This document shows, piece after piece, positions 1-7,382 of a stretch of 54,027 nucleotides of DNA; the first letter of the stretch is position 1, and the number at the start of each line of letters is the position of its first letter. This DNA is from an uncultured Collinsella sp. Lineage in GTDB: Bacteria; Actinomycetota; Coriobacteriia; Coriobacteriales; Coriobacteriaceae. The stretch is taken from the NCBI GenBank assembly GCA_900755685.1, contig CAAEHI010000006.1, positions 1 through 54,027 on the forward strand, written 5' to 3'. Under the pieces are notes generated by a model. That model was not told the origin of the DNA. It did not search any database and was given only the letters and a program-made list of their open reading frames with translations. The translations under genes and the position numbers were made by a program.

Positions 1-191
1 ATTCAGCATCAGGGTAGCGCTGCGACGCGGAAATCGCGCGCCGTTGCCGCGCCCCGCAGTGCCCGCTTCCCCCGAGAACAATTATCAGTGCAGGTAGAAA
101 GCTTGCCGATTTTCGAAAAAGCACGCTATGGTTGACCTCTGTGACCAAAACGTAGTAGATAGGCCCTTTTCGTGGCACGGCACCAGATCAG

Positions 192-286
192 TCTATTTAG
201 GATGGGGCTTACTTGACTACTTTCGCCACCCTGATGCCCCTCCAGTCAAAAAAGTGGTCAAAAAAGCCCCGTCCCAAATTAGCTAC
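192..286. repeat. inverted pair of the dispersed GTAGCTCATTT repeat
   Basis: Positions 192-236 resemble the repeat seen at 31722-31778 and 37782-37838 (an AGGATGGGGCTT core, a TTGACTACTTT segment, then CCACCCT). Positions 246-286 carry the same repeat on the minus strand, including the start motif GTAGCTAATTT. In the first copy the stem AGGATGG can pair with CCACCCT. Comparison with the other copies shows paired changes in this stem. Confidence 0.6.
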
Positions 287-459
287 CTTGCTCTGGTGGG
301 CGGGAGCAGGTAAGATATACCGAGCGCCTAGCGCGTTCGATGGGTTCGGATGACGACATGTTCCGAATCTGGTCAGGTCCGGAAGGAACCAGCCATAAGG
401 AGCCTCTGTCGGGCATCCGAATCCATCGAGCGCACGGGCGCTTTTTGGTGCCGCGATTT

Positions 460-554
460 GGCCCGGCCGGCGGCGAGATATTTGGTGTCTCGCTGGTCCT
501 CGGCTGCGCCTGCGGGATCGCTCGACTACCAAATATCTCGCCGCCGGCCGGGCC
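460..554. repeat. 27-bp perfect inverted repeat
   Basis: The arms 460-486 and 528-554 are exact reverse complements and enclose a 41-nt G+C-rich loop. There is no poly-T tail at either end, so this does not look like a simple terminator. It resembles other long palindromes in this window (37996-38103, 24721-24936) in arm length but shares no obvious sequence with them. Confidence 0.85.
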
Positions 555-696
555 ACTTCGTCCAAAAATCACCCGTAGAGGGCGCATTAATCTGAATTAA
601 ATCTATCCCTGTCGTTATGCTGTTCGCTGGTGTTGCCTGGGCATCGGTGTCTATGCGGTTCAAGGGATGGCGGCATTGCCATCTGTTTTTACAAGT

Positions 697-741
697 AAAG
701 AGGCCCGTTTCCCCGGTTTGGTTGGGGAAACGGGCCTCTTT
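697..741. terminator. strong hairpin terminator, 18-bp stem
   Basis: The arms 697-714 and 724-741 pair perfectly around a 9-nt loop. The stem ends in A and T runs, so it can act in both directions. It lies just past the 3' end of the minus-strand surface-protein gene at 785-1804 and probably ends that transcript. Confidence 0.85.
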
Positions 742-784
742 TGTTTCTGGGTTCGTGATTGGCGAAGGCAGAATGCTCTGGCGG

Positions 785-1804
785 CTATTTTGAGTTCTTG
801 AGGCGGCGTGCGGCTGTGGTGGCTATTCCGAGGCCTGCGGCGGCGATTCCTGCTAGTGCGATTGCGCTTGGCGTTGTGTCGCCTGTGTTTGCGAGCTTAT
901 CGGCGGTCGTATTTGTTTGCTTGCCGTTGCTCGAGTTCGCTTGCTTGGTGGAGCTTAGCGAGGTGTCTTTACCGGTCGCGGACGAGCCGGCGGGCGGTGT
1001 CGTCTCGGCGGGTTGCGTTGAGCCGGAGGGAGGCACTGTCTCGGTCGGTTTCGTTATCTCGGGCGAGGTGGCCTTGTCTGCCGCGGCCTTTGCCTCTTCG
1101 TATGCTTTGCAGGCGTCGTCATAGGCCGCTTGCGCCTTTTCCAAATCGTCGAGGAGCGCGTTTTGCTTGGTTATGTCCTCGTCGATGTGGGCTTTAGCTT
1201 CCTCCGCCTCACTTTCGAAACGCTGAACCTGTCTTTCCTGGATTTCGAGCTGGCGTTGGTAGGAGTGAAGATCATCTTCACAAGATTTTTCTCGCCTTTC
1301 TGCCGACATGATCTCACTTCGCAACTGCTTAATAGTTTCGTTAGAAGCTCCGTCGCCGATTGCCTTATTTAATTCTGCCTGAAGGCCGCTTGTCCGGTTG
1401 TGGGCCTCATCGTATTTGGCTTGGGCTGCATCGACGTTCGCTTGCATGGCGGGAAGGGGTTTCCTCCATTTGGCGGCTTCCGCCACCACCATGTCGTAGA
1501 GTTCTTGAAATGCGGCAATGTCATCATCGATTTCCGCAAGTTTCTCGGGACTTGCGGCGTCTTTTGCGGCCTCGAGGTTTTTGAGCGCTTCCTGCATGGC
1601 CGCGTACGCTTTTTCTTTTTCGGTGGCCGCGGTTTCGCTCGAGTTCGCGGCCGCTGTCTGCAAGGCGACTGCATCGGTGGGGGAGCTGATTTCTGCCGCG
1701 ATCGCCGTTGCGGGGGCGATTCCCGCGACAAGTGCCGCGGAAAGGGCGATGCCCATAGTTGCTCGTCTTGCTCTTCTTGCTCTTCTTGCGAGAATGTCGT
1801 TCAT
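785..1804 (-). CDS. LANTG wall-anchored coiled-coil surface protein
   Basis: The product has 339 residues. An N-terminal signal peptide (Arg-rich start, hydrophobic core about residues 17-35) is followed by a long Ala/Glu/Lys/Gln-rich region, about residues 50-230, with the heptad pattern of a coiled coil. A low-complexity Pro/Thr/Ser stretch comes next. The C-terminus is a sorting signal: LANTG at 304-308, a hydrophobic segment and a positive tail. LAxTG is the motif known for class E housekeeping sortases of high-G+C Gram-positives, so the protein is probably secreted and linked to peptidoglycan, with the coiled coil as a stalk. A GAGGTG ribosome site precedes the ATG. The gene is single, and its terminator is at 697-741. 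Its ligand is unknown. Confidence 0.85.
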   Translation of the reverse strand: MNDILARRARRARRATMGIALSAALVAGIAPATAIAAEISSPTDAVALQTAAANSSETAATEKEKAYAAMQEALKNLEAAKDAASPEKLAEIDDDIAAFQELYDMVVAEAAKWRKPLPAMQANVDAAQAKYDEAHNRTSGLQAELNKAIGDGASNETIKQLRSEIMSAERREKSCEDDLHSYQRQLEIQERQVQRFESEAEEAKAHIDEDITKQNALLDDLEKAQAAYDDACKAYEEAKAAADKATSPEITKPTETVPPSGSTQPAETTPPAGSSATGKDTSLSSTKQANSSNGKQTNTTADKLANTGDTTPSAIALAGIAAAGLGIATTAARRLKNSK

Positions 1805-1980
1805 CTCGGCACCTCATTTCAAGGGTTGGCGACTCACTTGGTAGCACTAAGGTAAGTATATCAGGCGGTTTACCTGCTCTTGAATCTCGCCAGAAATAAC
1901 GAGCTGTTTACTCGTCTTTTGGGGCGGCAGTACTATCATGGTTCGAATTGAGTGTGAATGATGATAGGGAGCGCCTTTTT

Positions 1981-3846
1981 ATGATTGAGCTGCTCAGGCG
2001 TTTTGGCGGTAAGTTTCGCCGCTATATGGTGATTGGCCCTGCGTGCAAGCTGATCGAAGTGATCTTTGACCTGCTTACGCCGCTGGTGATTGCCCAGATG
2101 ATCGATAAGGGCATCGGCGCACGCGATGTGAACGCTGTCGTCCACTACGGCATGGTGCTCGCCGCCATGGCCGTGATCGGCATCTCGTTTACGCTCGTCT
2201 GCCAAAAGATGGCGGCGCTGACCTCGCAGGGCATGGGCACCGACATTCGCGGCGCGCTCTACGAGCACATCAACAAACTGAGCTACGCCGAGCTCGACCG
2301 CTTTGGTACGCCGTCGCTCATCACGCGCATCACCAACGACGTCAACCAGGTGCAGCTCGCCGTGGCGCTGGGCGTGCGCATGCTCATCCGCTGGCCTTTC
2401 CTGGCGGTGGGCTCCATGGTCGCGGCCCTTGCCATCGACCTTAAGCTCGGCATGATCTTTTTGATTTGCACGCCCGCCATCGGCCTGGTGTTTTGGTTTG
2501 TCATGGCGCGCTGCATTCCGTACTACAAGCAGCTGCAAGCAAAGCTCGACCGCATCGCGCTCATTTGCCGTGAGGGCCTTTCGGGCGCCCGCGTGGTTCG
2601 CGCCTTTGTACGCGAGGACCACGAGTGCGAGCGTTTTGCCCAGGCCGCCGACGATCAGGCCAATACTGCCATCGCGGTGGGCAAGCTCTCGTCAATCCTT
2701 AACCCCGTAACGTTTTTGGTGATGAACCTGGGCGTGTGCGCCATCCTGTGGGTGGGCGGCATCCAGGTCAACGTGGGTGAGCTTACGCAGGGCCAGGTCA
2801 TGGCGTTTGTGAACTACATGACGCAGACCCTGACCTCCATCGTGTACGTCGCCAACCTGGTCGTGGTCTTTACCAAGGCGAGCGCGAGTGCTTCGCGTAT
2901 CAACGAGGTGCTCAACTGCGAGCCGAGCATCACCGACGAGGGCAACCAGCCGGTCGCGCTGCCCGAGCCGAGCGAACTGGCGGGTGGTGCTGCTCCAGTC
3001 CCCGCACTGAGCTTTGACCATGCGAGCTTTTCGTTTGGCGCGGGCGCGGCAAATGCCGTGAGCGATGTGACCCTGAAGCTGCCGCTGGGCAAAACGCTCG
3101 GCATTATCGGCGGTACAGGCAGCGGTAAGTCCACGCTTGTCTCGCTTATCCCGCGCCTGTACGACGCGAGCGCCGGCAGCGTGTGCGTGATGGGCGCCGA
3201 CGTGCGCGCTTGGCCACTCGACCAGCTGCGCCATGCGGTCGTGACCGTTCCGCAACGTGCGTCGCTGGTGAGTGGCACGATCCGCAGCAACCTGACCTGG
3301 CGCGACGGGGCGGCAACCGACGAGGATCTTTGGGCGGCGCTCGATATGGCGCAGGCCAGCGAGTTCGTGCGCAACAAGCCGCAGGGGCTCGACGCCCCGG
3401 TCGAGGCGGGCGGCAAGAATTTTAGCGGTGGCCAGCGTCAGCGTCTGACTATCGCGCGCGCCTTGGTGGGCTCGCCGCAGGTTCTGATCATGGACGATTC
3501 TGCCTCGGCGCTCGACTTTAAGACCGACGCGGCGCTTCGTCATGCCATTCGCGAGCGCAGCATGCGCGGTGCCGCCGAGGGCGGGCTGCCGCTGACAACC
3601 GTGATCGTAAGCCAGCGCGTCTCGACCGTGCGCGACGCCGACATGATCTGCGTGCTCGACCACGGCTCGGTTGCGGGCCTGGGCACGCACGATGAGCTCT
3701 ACACGACCTGCCAGCTCTACCGCGAGATTTGCCAGTCGCAGCTTCGCCGCGAGGAGCTCGAGGGTCAGCAGGGGAGTACGGCGCCCGCGCCCGCCCCAGG
3801 CGCCCCGACCGTCCCCACATCCGTCTGCGCAAAGGAGGGCTGCTAA
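1981..3846 (+). CDS. ABC exporter half-transporter, degenerate ATPase site subunit
   Basis: The product has 621 residues: an N-terminal six-helix exporter membrane domain (about residues 15-310) and a C-terminal ATPase domain with Walker A GGTGSGKST, signature FSGGQRQR and Walker B ending LIMDDSASALD. The catalytic Glu after Walker B is Asp, and the switch His is Gln (VSQRVSTVRDAD). These are the known marks of the non-catalytic site in heterodimeric exporters of the TM287/288 and LmrCD type. The ATG at 1981 has AGGGAG eight bases upstream. A longer TTG reading from 1948 lacks a ribosome site. The stop codon abuts the ATG of the partner gene, so the two are one operon. The substrate cannot be read from sequence; drug, lipid or peptide export are possible. 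Confidence 0.9.
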   Translation: MIELLRRFGGKFRRYMVIGPACKLIEVIFDLLTPLVIAQMIDKGIGARDVNAVVHYGMVLAAMAVIGISFTLVCQKMAALTSQGMGTDIRGALYEHINKLSYAELDRFGTPSLITRITNDVNQVQLAVALGVRMLIRWPFLAVGSMVAALAIDLKLGMIFLICTPAIGLVFWFVMARCIPYYKQLQAKLDRIALICREGLSGARVVRAFVREDHECERFAQAADDQANTAIAVGKLSSILNPVTFLVMNLGVCAILWVGGIQVNVGELTQGQVMAFVNYMTQTLTSIVYVANLVVVFTKASASASRINEVLNCEPSITDEGNQPVALPEPSELAGGAAPVPALSFDHASFSFGAGAANAVSDVTLKLPLGKTLGIIGGTGSGKSTLVSLIPRLYDASAGSVCVMGADVRAWPLDQLRHAVVTVPQRASLVSGTIRSNLTWRDGAATDEDLWAALDMAQASEFVRNKPQGLDAPVEAGGKNFSGGQRQRLTIARALVGSPQVLIMDDSASALDFKTDAALRHAIRERSMRGAAEGGLPLTTVIVSQRVSTVRDADMICVLDHGSVAGLGTHDELYTTCQLYREICQSQLRREELEGQQGSTAPAPAPGAPTVPTSVCAKEGC

Positions 3847-5706
3847 ATGAATCCGTACACTTCCTCCGGTTCGGTCGCCACGATGACGGCCAACGTGTCC
3901 GGCAACGATAGCCTCAACGACCTGGGAGACGGTCCGCGCCAGCCCGGCGATCCCGAGCGCTATCCCGTGGGTGCGGTGACCCGCCGCCTGCTGGGCTATG
4001 TCCGTCCGCACCGCGTCTCGTTTGCGGCATCGTTTTTGAGTGCTGCCGTCTCGGTGATTCTGCAGCTCTACACGCCCATTCTCATTGGCGAGGGCATCGA
4101 CCTTATCGTCGCCGCCGGGCAGGTGGACTTCGATGCGCTGCTGCCGCTCGTTACCAAGCTCGCGATTGTCGTCGTAGGTGCTGCGGCCTTCCAGTGGCTG
4201 CAGGGCTATTGCGTCAACCGCCTGTCCTACGAAACGGCGCGCGACATGCGCGTGGAGGCGAGCGATAAGCTCAGCCGCATGCCGCTCAGCTTTATCGACA
4301 GCCACGCCCACGGCGACCTTATGAGCCGCGTGGTCAACGACGTCGACCAGGTGGGCGACGGTCTGCTGCAGGGCTTCACGCAGCTCTTCACCGGTGTTAT
4401 TACCATCGTTGGCACGCTCGCGTTTATGCTTTCCATCAACCTGACCATGACGCTCGTGGTGGTGCTCGTCACGCCGCTCTCCATCTTTGCGGCCAGCGCC
4501 ATCGCCAAGCTTTCCAACAAAAGCTTTACAGCGCAGCAGCGTATTCAGGGTCAGCTTGGCGGCCATATCGAGGAGTACGTGGGCGAGCAGAAGCTTGTCG
4601 ACGCCTTTGCCTATGGCTCGAACGCTCAGCAACGCTTCGATGCCCTCAATGCCGAGCTCTACACCGCGGGCGAGCGCGCGCAGTTTATGGGTTCGCTCTC
4701 CAACCCCGGTACGCGTTTTATCAATAACATCATCTATGCCGTGGTCGCTGTGATCGGCTGCGTGGGCGTTATCACGGGCGTGCCCGCGGCGCTTACGGTG
4801 GGCGGCGTTCAGATCTTTCTATCCTATGCTAACCAGTACACCAAGCCATTCAACGAGGTCACCAACGTCATTACGCAAATCCAGACGGCGTATGCCTCGG
4901 CGCGCCGCATGTTCGCGTTGCTCGATGCACGCGAGCAGGAGCCCGACGCTGTGGATGCCATTGAGCTCGCCGCCCCGAAGGGCGAGGTTTCGTTTGAGCA
5001 TGTGGACTTTAGCTATGTGCCCGACCGCAAGCTGCTGCAGGATATCTGCATCGAGGCCAAGCCCGGCATGCGTTTTGCCCTGGTCGGCCCCACGGGCTGC
5101 GGCAAGACGACGCTCATCAATTTGCTGCTGCGGTTTTACGATATCGATGCCGGACGCATCATGGTCGATGGCCGGTCTTCGCGTGACTACACGCGCGCAA
5201 GCCTGCGCCGCGCCTTTGGCATGGTGCTGCAGGACACATGGCTGTTCGAGGGCACGGTGGCGGACAACATCGCTTACGGTTGCCCGGGAGCCACGCGCGA
5301 GCAGGTTATCGAAGCTGCCAAGCGTGCTCATGCGCATAAGTTTATCGTGCAGCTGCCAGGCGGCTACGATACGGTGATCGGCGAGGACGGCGGCACGTTT
5401 AGCCAGGGTCAAAAACAGCTGCTGTGCATCGCGCGCGTCATGCTCACCGATCCGGCGATTCTGCTGCTGGACGAGGCAACGTCGAGCATAGATACGCGTA
5501 CCGAGCTGCAGGTGCAGGCGGCATTCGACGAGCTCATGGCTGGCCGCACGAGCTTTGTCGTGGCACACCGCCTGTCGACGATTCGTAATGCCGACTGCAT
5601 CCTAGTAATACGCGATGGCGAGATTATCGAGCGCGGTACGCACGACGAGCTGCTAGCGGCAGGCGGCTTCTACGCCGAACTCTACCGCAGCCAGTTTACC
5701 CAGTGA
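3847..5706 (+). CDS. ABC exporter half-transporter, catalytic subunit
   Basis: The product has 619 residues. A hydrophilic N-terminal tail of about 45 residues precedes six membrane helices and an ATPase domain with Walker A GPTGCGKTT, signature FSQGQKQLL, canonical Walker B ILLLDEATSSID and switch His in VAHRLSTIRNAD. It therefore complements the degenerate site of the gene upstream, and the two should form one heterodimer in the cytoplasmic membrane. AAGGAGG lies inside the end of the upstream gene and the start codon follows its stop directly, so translation is probably coupled. No regulator gene is adjacent. Confidence 0.92.
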   Translation: MNPYTSSGSVATMTANVSGNDSLNDLGDGPRQPGDPERYPVGAVTRRLLGYVRPHRVSFAASFLSAAVSVILQLYTPILIGEGIDLIVAAGQVDFDALLPLVTKLAIVVVGAAAFQWLQGYCVNRLSYETARDMRVEASDKLSRMPLSFIDSHAHGDLMSRVVNDVDQVGDGLLQGFTQLFTGVITIVGTLAFMLSINLTMTLVVVLVTPLSIFAASAIAKLSNKSFTAQQRIQGQLGGHIEEYVGEQKLVDAFAYGSNAQQRFDALNAELYTAGERAQFMGSLSNPGTRFINNIIYAVVAVIGCVGVITGVPAALTVGGVQIFLSYANQYTKPFNEVTNVITQIQTAYASARRMFALLDAREQEPDAVDAIELAAPKGEVSFEHVDFSYVPDRKLLQDICIEAKPGMRFALVGPTGCGKTTLINLLLRFYDIDAGRIMVDGRSSRDYTRASLRRAFGMVLQDTWLFEGTVADNIAYGCPGATREQVIEAAKRAHAHKFIVQLPGGYDTVIGEDGGTFSQGQKQLLCIARVMLTDPAILLLDEATSSIDTRTELQVQAAFDELMAGRTSFVVAHRLSTIRNADCILVIRDGEIIERGTHDELLAAGGFYAELYRSQFTQ

Positions 5707-5750
5707 GCAAGCCCGTGGGGCAAATTAATCAGGTTTGTTTGTCCCATAGA
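5707..5750. repeat. GCAAGCCC hairpin repeat, copy 1
   Basis: Directly after the ABC exporter stop codon lies a GCAAGCCC motif, then a weak stem (GGGGCAAA with TTTGTCCC) whose loop contains TCAGGTTTGT. The same arrangement, with a different but still pairing stem, occurs at 52528-52572. A role at the 3' end of the transcript is inferred. Confidence 0.5.
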
Positions 5751-5781
5751 GCGATCTTGTTATATAGCGTTTTACCAGCGC

Positions 5782-5873
5782 GTGAAACATTTTGACGATA
5801 CTCCGTGACACAATTTGACGGCGTTTTGTGAAACAGTTTTTCGGCCATTCGTGCAACGTTCTGCGGCGGTTTC
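5782..5873. repeat. four direct repeats of 23 bp (iteron-like)
   Basis: Four imperfect repeats begin at 5782, 5805, 5828 and 5851, exactly 23 bp apart. Their starts are GTGAAACA, GTGACACA, GTGAAACA and GTGCAACG, and each is followed by a T-rich stretch and a CGG or CGA triplet. The spacing of about two helical turns would place a protein on one face of the DNA. The array lies between the ABC exporter operon and the flavodoxin-like gene at 6024, and no rep or par gene is adjacent. Confidence 0.65.
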
Positions 5874-6023
5874 AATCCGAAGTACATACTGTTCGAAATC
5901 TGTCCAAAGATATCGTCTGCGTCGCCAATCGACAGACGGTGGTTTACATCTGTCACGTTAGTACTAAGATATTCATCTAATAAATTGCATTAGTGGCTTT
6001 AGTTTTGGGGGAAACGAGGCAAC

Positions 6024-6581
6024 GTGACTATGACGTGCTCTTTGGTGGTTAACAGCAAGAGCGGTAATACCAGGATGGTTTCGGGCGCGATCAAGCGCGC
6101 TCTGCAGGCTGCGGGCGTTGAGTTTGTCCATGCCGCGGCGTTGAGCGACGATGCGGATGCAGATCAGGTTGCGCTCGAGGCGCAGGGTGCTTGCGTTGCC
6201 GATACGGTGCTCGTTGGCTTTTGGTGCGACAAGGGCGCATGCACGCCTTCGGTCGCGGCGTTGCTCTCCGCCTTGCACGGCAAGCGCGTCTTTCTGTTTG
6301 GCACCTGCGGTTTTGGTGCAGATCAGAGCTATTACCAGCAGATTATCGATCGTGTGACCTCCAATTTGGCCGATGATGCCGAGCTGGTGGGCTGGGCAAT
6401 GTGCCAGGGCAAGATGGGCCCCGCGGTCAAACAGCGCTACGAGGCCATGCTCGAGCAAGATCCCGACAACGCCCGCTTTAGAATGCTGCTCGACAACTGG
6501 GTTGCCGCAAAGGATCACCCCACCAAGGATGATCTGGACCATATGGCGGCGGCGGCCAAGAAGGCCGTGCTGGGGGAGTAG
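6024..6581 (+). CDS. flavodoxin-like protein
   Basis: The product has 185 residues from a GTG start (183 from the ATG at 6030, since a GAGG site at 6016 serves either). The N-terminus, a short beta strand then NSKSGNTRMVSGAI, matches the phosphate-binding loop of flavodoxins. Later segments LVGFWCDKGACTP and LFGTCGFGAD fit the two FMN-contacting loops. It is probably a small cytoplasmic FMN-binding electron carrier or reductase component. Flavodoxin-family proteins of this type occur with reductases in gut anaerobes, but no reductase gene is adjacent, so its partner is unknown. It stands alone between the 23-bp repeats and bracket element A. Confidence 0.75.
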   Translation: MTMTCSLVVNSKSGNTRMVSGAIKRALQAAGVEFVHAAALSDDADADQVALEAQGACVADTVLVGFWCDKGACTPSVAALLSALHGKRVFLFGTCGFGADQSYYQQIIDRVTSNLADDAELVGWAMCQGKMGPAVKQRYEAMLEQDPDNARFRMLLDNWVAAKDHPTKDDLDHMAAAAKKAVLGE

Positions 6582-6623
6582 CTCCCATCGCTGACGGCGG
6601 TCGGTCCATCTTTCTAAATGAAA

Positions 6624-6752
6624 CGTCCTCCCGGGCGTCGGGGCACGAAGTTCCCTGCTCTACAGTCCTGCGCAAGACGAAGGCCACATTAAGTGGCCTT
6701 CTTTGCGTGCGGAACTCGCGATGAACTTCGTGCCCCGCCGTCCGGGAGGACG
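6624..6752 (+). repeat. bracket element A: nested palindrome with conserved inner strands
   Basis: The outer arms 6624-6653 and 6723-6752 pair at 28 of 30 positions. Inside is a second hairpin, 6679-6687 with 6693-6701 around the loop ATTAA. The strands between are nearly the same as those in element B (11816-11946), read on the opposite strand: TCGCGAGTTCCGCACG on one side and GCAGGACTGT then GAGCAGG on the other. The outer and inner stems differ in sequence between A and B but pair within each copy. Confidence 0.85.
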
Positions 6753-6795
6753 CCTCTTTATTGATGGGAGGCCTGATAGGTCGATGGTTCCGTGT

Positions 6796-7265
6796 CCGGA
6801 TGCGTCCAAAGTGGGACGGGCTTTCCGGATGGTCAGGCTTTCGAAAAATGCGTCCCGGAATTTGCCTTTGGAATGGGACGTAGTTTCCCGTTGAGGTGCT
6901 TTGCGGAAAGTGCATCCCACTCTGGGCGGTCGAAGTGGGACACACTTTCCCAAAGGCGCTCCAACGGGAAATTGCGTCCCATTATTCGGTCAAGAAACGG
7001 GATGCATTTTCCCAATGAGAGCAAAACCGGAAAATGCATCCCACAATCAGCCCTCAAAGTGGGACGCCGTTTCCCAATGAGGCTCAAGCGGAAAATGCAT
7101 CCCGGAATTTGCGCTCAAAGTGGGATGCGGTTTCCGGTTGAGGGTCTAAGGGGAAAGTGCGTCCTAGAATCGACGCTTGAAATGGGATGCAGTTTCCCGA
7201 TGAGGCACTCGACGGATAATACATCCCAGAAATGGCCTTTGAGCTGGGATAAGATTTCCGCGGCA
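6796..7265 (+). repeat. array 1: about eight 62-bp units, each a dyad
   Basis: The GGGA at the left arm recurs at 6813, 6875, 6937, 6999, 7061, 7122, 7184 and 7246, which are intervals of 61-62 bp. Each unit has a left arm like GGGACGCACTTTCCC, a spacer of about 15 nt (AATGAGGCTCAAGC type), and a right arm like GGAAAATGCATCCC that is its reverse complement. In the fourth unit 6999-7012 and 7029-7042 pair perfectly over 14 bp. Because 62 is not a multiple of three, the frames running through the array are unlikely to be genes. Confidence 0.9.
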
Positions 7266-7277
7266 TCTCGGATTCTC

Positions 7278-7354
7278 AAAAATGAGACACGCCGTTGGCG
7301 AAAATGAGACACGTGATATCGGGTATCGGATGTATCATTTGCAAAAATGAGTCC
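7278..7354 (+). repeat. short repeats AAAATGAGACAC upstream of the surface-protein gene
   Basis: AAAATGAGACAC occurs at 7279-7290 and 7301-7312, and a related AAAATGAGTCC at 7344-7354. The last forms an imperfect dyad with TCATTT at 7335-7340. They lie in the promoter region of the gene starting at 7383. They could be operators or the remnant of a transposon end. IS21-type ends carry repeated terminal motifs of this kind, but no transposase is present. Confidence 0.4.
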
Positions 7355-7382
7355 ACTCCACTCGAATAAAGCGAGGTCCCTC

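Larger units (their letters stand above)
1..784. other. gene-free left end of the window
   Basis: No convincing gene was found. The open frames here overlap inverted repeats and lack ribosome binding sites or recognisable products. The stretch holds an inverted pair of a dispersed repeat (192-286), a 27-bp perfect inverted repeat (460-554) and a strong terminator hairpin (697-741). The first 190 bases show nothing recognisable and could include the end of a gene lying outside the window. Confidence 0.6.

Noticed and set aside
128..600. Several overlapping open frames on both strands
   Set aside because: They run through inverted repeats, mirror each other on the two strands and lack ribosome sites and recognisable products.
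2692..4632. 646-codon minus-strand frame
   Set aside because: It is the antisense shadow of the two ABC exporter genes, whose motifs are complete.
5782..5873. ParB binding site parS
   Set aside because: Only one half of the palindrome is present in each repeat, and no parAB gene is near.
5729..5956. 75-codon minus-strand frame
   Set aside because: It reads through the 23-bp repeats (23 is not a multiple of three), begins with GTG without a ribosome site and matches no family I know. It could still be real, but the evidence is poor.
6796..7265. CRISPR array
   Set aside because: Repeats and spacers are both conserved and degenerate, the unit is itself a dyad, and no cas gene is near.
6792..7307. 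171-codon plus-strand frame with repeated peptide motifs
   Set aside because: The peptide repeats come from the 62-bp DNA array read in shifting frames; the minus strand shows the same effect.
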